This document shows positions 35,430 through 45,600 of a DNA stretch of 64,000 bases, piece by piece. The stretch comes from Mimachlamys varia (taxonomy: Eukaryota > Mollusca > Bivalvia > Pectinida > Pectinidae). Location of the stretch: contig OX392536.1 of the NCBI GenBank assembly GCA_947623455.1, positions 7,497,282 through 7,561,281 on the forward strand, read 5' to 3'. A model generated the notes under the pieces. It saw only the letters and a program-made list of their open reading frames with translations. It was not told where the DNA came from and did no database searches. The position numbers and the translations under genes are program-made. Every line of letters begins with the position of its first letter. Position 1 is the first letter of the stretch.

Positions 35430-35650
35430 GATCATTCTCAAATTTCATATGTAGGTTCCCCGTGGTGCATTGTTGTGCATGTGCAGATCGGATAAACAAT
35501 ATTGACAACAGGCGGCCATCTTAGATTTGTTAGTAATAGTTTGTTATCGCTATTTCTTGAGTACTGGATGGATCATTCTCAAATTATATGTAGGTTCTTC
35601 TCGGTGCCTTGTTGTGCATAGTTTACTTGATCGGGTCCTTTTCAAATTCC
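35430..35650. repeat. Fragment of the GCCATCTTG repeat family
   Basis: Contains ATTGATCATTCTCAAATTTC, CAGGCGGCCATCTTAG and GTGCCTTGTTGTGCATAG, matching units of 920-2205. The single fragment has about 1.5 units. Confidence 0.7.
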
Positions 35651-35689
35651 ATGAGTAGGTTCTTCTATAAGAAGCATTATACAGACCAA

Positions 35690-35800
35690 TGGTGCAACAC
35701 GAAAATAATTAATCAACTGCTACATGTAAACACCATAAAATGGAGAAGCTGGAATGTTACTATTAAGAAATGGAAAGTTCATGAAGTGAGAACTGAAACG
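35690..35800 (-). pseudogene. Fragment of a Penelope-like RT C-terminus, copy 1
   Basis: The minus strand reads NFPFLNSNIPASPFYGVYM, a stop, then QLI. This is a conserved stretch near the C-terminal end of the same RT family as the relic at 12139. Flanks do not extend it. Confidence 0.6.
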
Positions 35801-35949
35801 TAATTCTCCATCACAACAAGCATGTATACTAATGAGTATATTCAAAATCACCCACCTTCATCTTATTAAAGTATAAAGAATGTTACTCAATGAGACCGAG
35901 ATGGTGACTATAAAACCTGTTCATAGTCTTCATCAACCTGAAATCGTGA

Positions 35950-36154
35950 ATCTCTGTGACGTTAGTTTGTTTGTCAGCAGCTGACATACATCATGAAAAT
36001 CTCGATATTCAGAGCAAGCCCTAAAATAACGAATCAACTGCGACATGTAAATACCATAGAATGGAGAAGCAGAGATGTTTTTATCGAGAAAAGGTAAGTT
36101 AAGGGTTTGAAAATCGAAATTGTTATCGTACAGGTTATACATTAATATGTACAC
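35950..36154 (-). pseudogene. Fragment of a Penelope-like RT C-terminus, copy 2
   Basis: The minus strand reads FDFQTLNLPFLDKNI, then SPFYGIYMSQLIRYFRACSE and LLTNKLTSQRF. It parallels 35690-35800 on the same strand, about 300 bp away. Dead fragment, no start. Confidence 0.65.
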
Positions 36155-36755
36155 CTCTCCCTTCTTGTGCTTAGTAAACTCTGACTGCGAATTTATTACC
36201 GTATACGCAGTAAAAAAAAGGCTCGGCGGATTGATATTCGTTCAAATATGGCGTCGCCAACGCTTCAGAAAAATAAGTATTTGCTGTCGGCCATTGTTTG
36301 GTTCCTACAAGATTTTGAAACATGGAACATATATGGAATCAATTTCTTTTGATTAAACAATAAATAGTTTCTAGCAAACTTTTGATTCAAATTGATGCGC
36401 ATTCGAAATTATTTGACGGTTACACAAACATGGCGGCGCCCTGCAGTTGTGACGTCTGGCGTCGGACCGCGTCACAACCAGAGCACTGTGTCAATGCGTG
36501 TACATAACGACCGTTATAAATAAAGAAGTAAATTCGACTTGTTAGACATATTGTTTAATACCAAATTAACTTATGATGTTATGAAGAAAAATATTGTTGT
36601 TCACAGTGTATTTTCTAAATCTATCAATATATTGATGAAATCCAATGGGACTATATTATCTTAGCAACCACGGCCATCGTAGTTACCATCTTAGCAACCC
36701 GCTTCGAATGCTTTTTTCTTCGTATAGCACTTGAGAATTAATAATGGTGTAAATA
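36155..36755. other. Intergenic; small GC-rich patch at 36423-36480
   Basis: The patch contains ACATGGCGGCGCCC, TGTGACGTCTGGCGTCGG and CGCGTCACAACCAG. It has a YY1-like ATGGCGGC, a CRE-like TGACGTC and a weak inverted pair GTTGTGAC/GTCACAAC. A promoter is possible but no adjoining gene was found. Confidence 0.4.
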
Positions 36756-36914
36756 TAAGGATTGTACCTCATTTTGACTGCTTATACGGTAGTATGCCCG
36801 CAGTTGGCAACGAACATATTCACTATGGAGCGCTAACGCGCACCATAGAATATGTTCGTTGCCAACTGCGGGCATACTACCGTATACGCAGTCAAAACGA
36901 GGTACAATCCTTAT
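36756..36914. repeat. ~160-bp near-perfect palindrome (hairpin)
   Basis: Arms of about 68 bp (left: AAGGATTGTACCTC … TTGGCAACGAACATATTC; right: its complement with two or three mismatches) enclose about 22 bases, themselves partly palindromic (CTATGGAGCGC / GCGCACCATAG). The 70-residue open frame across it is an artefact. Confidence 0.95.
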
Positions 36915-39224
36915 TTGTAGTAAGCTGCCCGTGTCAGTTATAACTTCAGGACAGATAGTGGTAAGATGCCGGTGCAGAAGAGGCCGTTGTCTTTGATTCC
37001 AAGTTCAGTGGGGTATATATGATCGACAAGGTCAGCAAATTTCTTGTTTTTATAGACAATACAAAATATCGTCGATCTTCAACAAAACATTATACATAAA
37101 TTAGGCTAGTGTCCTTGTTGTGAATTTTGCCATTTGTTTTTGGAAGTTTTCCGTTTCCATGGAAAGAACAAAATTGTTCGAAGTACACGATTGCTTTTAA
37201 TTTCTGGGACACAACATATCGGCGTGGGATAATGGTACTATTTGCGGCTCCTTGTTATCTTGAAATTTCTCAGGGGCCCAGTGCAAATCTTTCAATTGCT
37301 TATATTTAACCTCTGGTTTAATCAATTTGGAATTTGAATTATGGTTTTGTTGACGCTTCTGTATTCTCAGTTTTTTTTATGTCTACCAGTACAGATTTAT
37401 TTGGTTTTGGAGTCGAATATTTGACACAAGAAAAAGAATATAACACCACAAACATTATAAAATAAATTTATTTTATATACGACATGTTATCAGCCATTCA
37501 ACCAGCTGATGGCATATAATGTAAGTTTTGGCGGCGGTTTTTGTTCCACATGTAAGTGACCAAATTATTGGTTGCGTTAGTTCAACATTTAACGTCAGTA
37601 TCATTCACAAATTGATTCCAGATAGTAACTATCAAAAAGGGACAGTTTCTTAGAATTGGGATTTTTACAAAGAACATAGAACAGTTCCTCGTTTTTTATA
37701 TATATCCATAACTAACATCACCGATAGTATTCAACTATTTTACAAATTAAATTACTGAAAGTGAAAAACAGTTAATTATTTCCCATGTCTTATACTGAAA
37801 AACAAAGCAAAAAAACGTTCAGGAAATACATACTCTGAAATCACCAATTTTCGTCATTTTTTTTTTTTTTTCAATTTTGTAGATTATTTCCGTGGGTTAT
37901 TTCAATCTAAAGAATCAGAAACCCATGAAATAACCACGAGTTTGACAAATAGCAATTCTGTTACCCACGAAATGATAATTTGTCTGGAACCAACGGAATG
38001 GGGTCCCACAAAAATTCTTAATTTCACAGTATACGTACATTTATGTGTCCGAGAACACTACATTACTTCTTTTTTGTACCACCAAATACCACCAACAATT
38101 ATTCAAGAAAAACATGGAATTACTGAGAATGTTACTTATATCTCTTGTCAAGTTCCGACAATAACCACCAAAGAACATTAACAAAGTATCGAGAATATCT
38201 TAATGTTTCTCATTGTCTTTTTTTCGACAAACATCAACAAGATTTACCTATTACAAACTACGGAGAATATTTAACTGTTTCTCATTGCCTCTTCTGATGA
38301 CGAACATTACCAACAAGTTAAAATCTGACCAATGCAGTACCGAGATTTTCGACAAAACATAATAAGGAACATATAAACATAATCGACAAAAGTTAACTAG
38401 TAGTATTCTATTGAGAATATTCAATTGTTTCTCATTGTCTTTTGTTGTCAAACATTCATTGATTTCAACATATTTATTGCCTTCAAAATAGCAATGGCAT
38501 AGGGCACAAGTTTAACAACTTATACAAAGCCCTTTCCCTAACTTTACTAACAAGTACCCCAATTACAAAGTACAGAGAACATCAAGTATCAAGGGATCCG
38601 ATCTTCAGAAAAATATGTTTGAAGGGAGGTAAAAATTAGTATTGGACTTATAAGAAAACGTCACCCATTCTGCAGGGTCAGGAAAAAGTAACCATTTTAA
38701 ATATTATAAAATAAACAAGGGAGGGGCGTTACTAGTCACCTAATTGGCTGCTATTGCTTGCACTATTTTTTTTCGCCCCCCCCCCCCCCTCTCCCCCAAC
38801 AGAAATGAAAAAGATCCAACAGAATAAATAAGCTGCACAGGTAAGTGAAAGTTTAATGAACTGGAAGGCGTCCCTAGTACCCGCTTTATGTGCCCCAGTT
38901 AATTAGTCACTATGTGTATTTGTAATGCTGTGAGTGGGAGAGCTTTACAGAACTGAGCACTTCAACTATAAAGATCAGACTGGTTCATCATATTTTTTTA
39001 GGGTTGAATAGGATAAGGTAATCTAGATATTCAATTATAAACTTATATGTAATACTAAATTAATGTTAGCATAAGTTCAGTCAAATGAGATTTGGGTCTC
39101 TGAGCATAAAAATTCAAACATACCATATTTGAGAAAATTTGAAAATTGTCTGGCAAATAAGAATTTATTATAATTTTGAAAGAAAAATTCATTTGTGACA
39201 TTTTAAGAAATAAAAGGAGCTCAC
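36915..39224. other. No gene recognised
   Basis: AT-rich. Poly-T at 37857-37871 and poly-C at 38777-38789. Phrases of TTTCTCATTGTCTTTT type recur at 38207, 38277 and 38427 with a loose 70-150 bp spacing. No domain-bearing open frame. Confidence 0.5.
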
Positions 39225-39530
39225 TGTAAACCACAGGGAAGATAACTCTGAATAAACGGTCAGACGTTGGCAGAAATTTTGAAAGGAATAATTGCCTATT
39301 TAAAGCTCAGGGGAGATAACTCTGAACCATTTAAACGTCTGCAGAAATTTCAAAGGAAATATTGACAATTGGGAAGTTCAGGGGAGATATAAATGATTTC
39401 TTCTTTGGAATTAAGCAATGTATAAGATACATATTTCATCAAGAAATATTGCTAATTTATATATCAGGGGAGATAACTCTCAATCATTTCTCAGACGTGG
39501 GCCGAAATTTTGAAGGAAATATTTATGGTT
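39225..39530. repeat. Degenerate ~90-bp tandem repeat with GGGAGATAACTCT
   Basis: Four units start AGGGAAGATAACTCTGAA / AGGGGAGATAACTCTGAA and share GCAGAAATTTTGAAAGGAA and AATATTG. Copies near 39234, 39310, 39370 and 39467. Confidence 0.75.
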
Positions 39531-40150
39531 AACCAGAATGACAGAAACTAATTAATTACGCAAAGAACTAGGTCCCATCTTGAATTACCTTTACAGACAA
39601 CAGCCCATAGGATAGATTTTATCATTAGAAAGTTCTCACTTGTTGGCCATACAGGATACTATTAATTACAACATTCAAAACCATTCTTTTTTACAAATCA
39701 TTTCAAACTAGAAAATGACAGAAACTCAATATATAAATGTTAGCAAGTCTTATGGTTAGCAAATACTGGTATAAATGTTATTTGATGAAATGTTTAAGTT
39801 TTTTCTAGGCATGAGAAAAATGTGTGTTGTACATAAAAGACTGTGGCATGCATTATTATTACATTTGATTAACATTTAGCATTTTAATGTCATATTCATG
39901 TGTTCTTTCTAGTTTAACCAGAAAATGAACTATGTATGCATGTTTTCTTGAATCCATGCCATGAAATATTTGTGCAATATAAACAATATGAGATAGATAG
40001 ATCAAAATATACACCCTAGTTTGATAAAAAAACACAAAAATGTACCCTGGACTGTTAATGGTGGAAATAAATTGGCCAGTTCGAAGTCTTTATTTTGCAG
40101 ATAAAATCTTATCTTTCCGCTACTTATAAATAAATACCATGCCTTATTGA
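39531..40150. other. No feature recognised
   Basis: AT-rich, nothing supported. Confidence 0.5.
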
Positions 40151-40180
40151 AACCAACATGTCATGTCGGTCAAACAACAT

Positions 40181-40411
40181 ATTATTTTCGACCTAATAAG
40201 CGTACCGGATAGAGTATGGATGAACTTATTAAAACCTTTTATAGAAATCCTCACCCCACAGGTCTGCCAGAATGTTATTCAGGCTTTTAACCAAAGATTC
40301 CGTAAACAAAAGGGGGAAAAACCAGCACTTTATTCAACTCTAATTTCAAAACGAAATAGTTTTAATAAGTACACTTTTTTAAACTGCAGTGCACTTATTA
40401 GGTCGAGTACA
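40181..40411. mobile_element. Small inverted-repeat element (MITE candidate)
   Basis: CGACCTAATAAGCGTAC at 40187 and GTGCACTTATTAGGTCG at 40388 are inverted ends about 220 bp apart. The 88-residue open frame spanning it (40163-40429) has no recognised domain, so a MITE is preferred over a gene. Target duplication unclear. Confidence 0.55.
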
Positions 40412-40839
40412 GTATCTGCTTTTATTTGAACATCTTTCAACATTTTAAAATCAAATTTAAGATTCCCTTCAATCTATTTTCATATATTTTTTTTTTTTTG
40501 TTGGAAAATTATCTCCAAAACAATATTTGCCTATTTTATTAGTGGGTCTTAAATAAAGAAATACATGCTGATAATCCAAAATTTACACATTTTTGTGACT
40601 CATAATAAATAAAAGTTTAGCAATTAACAAGAGAAAGAAACATGAAAACCGATTGCAAGAATAATTTGATAAATAATATTTGATATTTAAAACATGTCTT
40701 TCCTGCAGTATAATAGATCCAGGTACTGTCTATACGGCCTTTATCCTTGACCCCTCGATGAACGAAATACATAACCATCAATCAATAGACTCACAGGTAC
40801 ATGAGATGACAACCTGATCAACATATTGCTGACCGAGGG
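40412..40839. other. No feature recognised
   Basis: AT-rich; nothing supported. Confidence 0.5.
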
Positions 40840-41035
40840 CCATCTCGGGGCTGACAAACAGTCATCTCAAGACCGACCTATGGTCATCTCGGGACTGACC
40901 AACGGTCATCTCGGGGCTGACCAACAGTCATCTCAAGACAGACCTATGGTCATCTCGGGACTGACCAACAGGCATCTCTATGGTCATCTCGGGAACGACC
41001 TATGGTCAGACCAACAGTCATCTCGGGACTGACCT
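40840..41035. repeat. Minisatellite of GGTCATCTCGGGACTGACC type
   Basis: Units of about 20-22 bp alternate CATCTCGGGACTGACCAACA and CATCTCAAGACCGACCTATG, giving a dimeric period near 43 bp. Roughly nine monomers. Confidence 0.8.
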
Positions 41036-42029
41036 GTGTATCTATGTTCACCACCAGTCCATTCACGAATGGTCTACTTGACCACCCTATAAATAGATAT
41101 ATTATCAGAAACTTAATTTATGTACATATTTTACGCAAAAGATTTACATAAAGCAATATTTCTTTCAATTAAGCGTCCCTTTTATCGCAATTTCACAAAT
41201 TCTGTAACACTCGTCATATAATCACAACAGGTTTTTTTACTGGCTTTGTTATATTTGATTCCCCACCACAATAATATGGATATCACATTTTGAGGTTTGG
41301 AAATATTTGTCCGCCTTTATGCTTACAACCTAACCAACGATGTATTTAAATAAATTGTTCTATTTCACCACCACTCATCACTCCACAATTAATGTTACAG
41401 TGGTGAAAAAATACAAGCACTAGTGTGATCGTACATGTATCAAACAAACAGTTCAAATGCCACTTTTCAGAGGTGCACAAGTTTTGCTATCCTGCGTTTG
41501 TCTGCTTGGATGTCAAGCCCTGAATACATATTGCCAAATGTAACACTGACAAAATGTTACTATTCACAACACAAGTGACTAAACCATCACACGATGAAGG
41601 CAATATTCATTGTAACTGTTCTACAATCCTCGCACACCGAAATGTTCCCAGAAATGCGTAGGTAGATGATTAAAATGTTCACATGACAGAGTCGCATGCA
41701 ATATTTCTGTATTTATAAAACATTGCCGTGATTAAAAATAACTGCCGCACCCTCTGTCCTGGTACCTGTCCAAACACGTGCTCAGGGGCTCGTCTGGTTA
41801 GTGTGTGGGCACATCCATAGTTTCATGTCTTTCACACAATCAATTAATGTTAAAGAGTTTACATATAACTCTAACACTTCTCTAACCTTTGTATTTTACT
41901 ATTTGTCACATGGCTTAAACTATGGTTCACCTGTACCAGTACACAAACAAGGTAGAGAAATGAAGCCTGCATTTTTTTATCTGAGGTCCCAGTTATCCAA
42001 CATTCCCTTCGCATGATACATGTGAAGTT
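41036..42029. other. Intergenic or slit 3' UTR; nothing recognised
   Basis: It lies downstream of the slit stop codon on the minus strand. A 3' UTR of unknown length could enter this region. No clear polyadenylation signal pinned. Confidence 0.4.
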
Positions 42030-42240
42030 CATTTTCACTTGTGAGTTTAGAAGTAAGTACATCAAATGTTTATTGTGTAGGTCCAATATCTCACACACAA
42101 AGTTGGTGCCTTCCATGACCAGAAGTCATTCCATTAACTCACAAAAATTGGTGCTGGTGACCAGGATTCAGACCTATAGCTCACAAAAAATTGGTGCCCG
42201 TGACCAGGAGTTAGACCTATAACTTGCGTAGAATTGGTGA
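42030..42240. repeat. ~45-50-bp tandem repeat with AATTGGTGCCCGTGACCAGG
   Basis: Four units share TCACAAAAATTGGTGC, GTGACCAGGAT and CAGACCTATA. The core resembles the phrase seen next to LTR retrotransposon primer-binding sites, but no LTR or gag/pol is present. It may lie within the slit 3' UTR. Confidence 0.7.
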
Positions 42241-42454
42241 TACGACCAGGATCTGACTACGGACCCTTTGATCCTACCACCACCATTATCTTTGTATTAT
42301 CTTCATACAACTATCTTCAAAATATCCTTTAACATCAGCCATATTATAATGCAATGTCAACTCGCTTCAGAAGTCACCTCTCATCTTTATCTGTGGAAGG
42401 GTATTATTAATCTACCTCTTCATTGTTGAAAATCTCAGCTGTTTCTTGGTGCAT

Positions 42455-42693
42455 TTAATTTGAGAATGAACACTTTTGACAACTGCATTTGCGAATGATT
42501 TGTATTTTGTACATATGGCTGGTTCCATTTTGACAGTATAATCGGACCTTCCTATTTTTAATTTTGGTTGGTTTACAGCATCTCTTTCCACATGATCCTT
42601 CACACCGACGGAACTTTATTCGGGATCGTGATTTACAGTTTGTCTTCGGATGTGTGTAATAACTTCGGAAAACTTTAGGCTTACAGGAGGGCG
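42455..42693 (-). CDS. slit: slit last exon: C-terminal cystine knot and stop
   Basis: 239 nt including TAA at 42457-42455, entering in phase 1 (acceptor TTCTAG). Encodes a CTCK domain: [30 protein letters not shown] and IRKCSCQKC, ending FSN. Ten cysteines. The domain is used for dimerisation in related proteins. Confidence 0.96.
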
Positions 42694-45600
42694 CTAGAAT
42701 TCAAAACAAAGAAAAAATATGAGAGAAAAATATAACTTATGTAGCTTTATCCATTTACTGATACAGCCCAAGAGGAAGAATGGATTCTTATTCGGACACA
42801 GTTTTAAATAAACTACTACAATCTAACTTAGAGCATTATTCTCTCCTAACACTATCAGGTGATTTGATAATGTCCTGATATTGCTTATCCTCACAGATCT
42901 CAACTTATCAATGATACAATTCATCAATTCCGTCAAGTTTGGCTGGCTTGTCTGGTCATCAAATTAATATAAAATATAATAATTTAATTGATTCATACTA
43001 TATATACAAATCAATAAAACTGAAATAAATTCAGCTATTTTTGACATAAAACTGAAACTTTTCAAAAACATTTTTTTTTCATGAATTCGTCTCCTATTTT
43101 CAACTTACCGACATCACAGAAGCGACCTGAGTATCCTTGGTTACACTTGCATCTGTAGCCCTGCCGCTTTTTACGGGGTTTACATCGCCCTTTCTGGCAC
43201 TGGTTGTTGAGGCACGGGTCCACTTTACATCCCGGCATTATCTTACGATTTAATTTTGATGACATGAAATCCATCAATTTGTTGTTGATATATACGGACT
43301 GGTAGCAACCTTTGTGAGAAACCAAACAGGAAGAGTTATTGAATATTAAATCATGTAGGAGTAACAATTTGTTAGAGAAACCAACTTGTGAGGGTTAAAG
43401 GGGAAACCAAACAGGAAAAGTTATTGAATATTAAATCATGTAGGAGTAACAATTTGTTAAGAGAAACCAACTTGAGGGTTAATGGGGAAATTAAACAGTA
43501 AATAATAATTATCATATAATTAATTGTATGGGGGCCTTATGGAAACCAAACTGAGGGTTAATAGAGAAACCAAAACATATTGAATTGTATGATGTGGGGA
43601 GTGGGGGGTGGGGTTTGGGGGGAAACATATTTCAAAGTTGAAGAAAAATAATATTTTAAATGATACAACTGTAAGAAATTGAAAATGTTAAAGCCGATTC
43701 ATTTGAAAATTTGTTTAATCAATATAACCTCTTTATATCTCTTCACCCCTGAAAACACATTTCAACTCTTCCAATTCAAAGTTGATACTCTGTATACATA
43801 ATATGTACATAAATTTATTGTAAAATTTCAGGGGGTGAACAAGTTTATATTTGACCTACCTCTAAAACTAGATTCACTTCTAATGTGGAATTTACTCCGT
43901 GCTCTAGCGCTGACATCTGGCGGCAGACCACCAAAGTAAACATCGTCGTATATATCGAGGAAGTCTTGGTTGCCCTGGTTGACAACAGACCGTGACACTC
44001 CACCGTCCACTCTCATCGTAAAATTACGTCGGTTCAGCATCAATTCTATGTAGTGGATACGATCATCGTTAACCTCAACGTAGCTGAATATGTAACTAAA
44101 CATGGTAGATGTAGGTGTATTTCCGACGTAAAAACTTATACCAACACGGCCGCGGAACAGCTCCACAGCCAAGTGCTGTTCCTGGCCAGTGTAGAAGATG
44201 AGGCCGGAGTCGGACTCGGTTTTCATGACGATTGTGATATTGACCCACGACTCGAAGTCTAACTTTGGCCACTGGATGTAGGAGTCCGTGTCCAGGAAGG
44301 AGACGCTAGTCATCTTCTCACACATTTTCCCCGAAAATCCTAAAATTAAACAAATGTCCTTTAGTTTTCCAAGTAGGGTTAAGACAGGTAGTGTCCCACC
44401 ACATGACCTCATTCAAACCCTGAAGATACCTTTAGACACTTCCAATGCGTAGGTTGGAATAGTTCATTATTGAAATATGTGTATTTTTATTAGTCCCGAC
44501 CAAACTTCACACTAAATATTCAAATTCATATAACTTCAATTACTCTGACAACGTAAAGTTGCATGTGAAGCCCTGCTGACTTTAAACTGATGAGTTTCGA
44601 CTGTACTCGTGATCTCATTACATGGTTTTCTTTTACATTTTGTATTAATACATAACTTGATAAATAGACTTTCAGTATACTACCAAGATTTTCTTTTTAC
44701 TGTTTAGACTTACCAGGTGCACACTGGCACATGTAATCCTGAGATCCTTTAGGTTTGTAGCAGACACCATTGTTTTGACAGTCGTGGTTACGGCAGGCTC
44801 CCGGAGCTGAGTAGTCGTTGCTGTAGTACATGTCGATGGGCGGGATCTCGCAGTACTTGCCCGTGTAACCGCGGAGACAGGTACATGTGTACTTGCCAAG
44901 CAGGTCCACACACTGCGCCCCATTTTGACAGATGTGTGACTGGCAGTCGTCAATATCCTCAGAACAGTTCTTCCCTGTATAACCGGCTGTACACTCACAC
45001 CTGAAATAGATAATAATTTGAGGTTCTTATATACTGCTTTTTCACAAAAACTATAGGTCGTCTCAAAGTGCTTCACAATGTGTTATCTGTGGTTACAGGG
45101 CAGCCAATATCGTTCTCAAATCCCTGGGGAGCATACAATCGGTGCTGCCATTTCGGCAGCTAGTATTCTCCAATTTCTAAAAATATCCAACCACATACTC
45201 ATTTACAACTGGAACAAGTAGATACAACACAAGTGCCGCGGCCGTGACTCAAACTCGCAACCCTTAGATCATGAGCCCGACGACCTACCAGTACCACTAA
45301 ACCACTGTGCCTCCGTGAATAGATATAAGAAAATGCAACGTTCAGGCTGGGATTTGGATGCGGGACACCTTCGGATGACAGTTCTGTTACTCACCTGTAA
45401 TCGGAGTGTAGCGGCACACACCTGGCCCCGTTCTGACAGTAGTTCTCATCTCCAGTACAATACTGGATCTCGTGCTCACATTGCTTCCCTACAAAGTAAA
45501 AGCGACACAATAAAAATTAACTGAAATAGCAATGAAACTTAACCGAAATAGCAATGAAACTTTACTGAAATAGCAATCCTTTGACCATTTCATATTCTTC

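Noticed and set aside
40163..40429. 88-residue open frame (VPDRVWMNLLKPFIEIL…) as a gene
   Set aside because: It spans an element with inverted CGACCTAATAAG ends; no homology recognised and no repeat-independent support.
40840..41035. CRISPR-like array
   Set aside because: Units are contiguous ~21-bp minisatellite repeats without unique spacers, in an animal genome.
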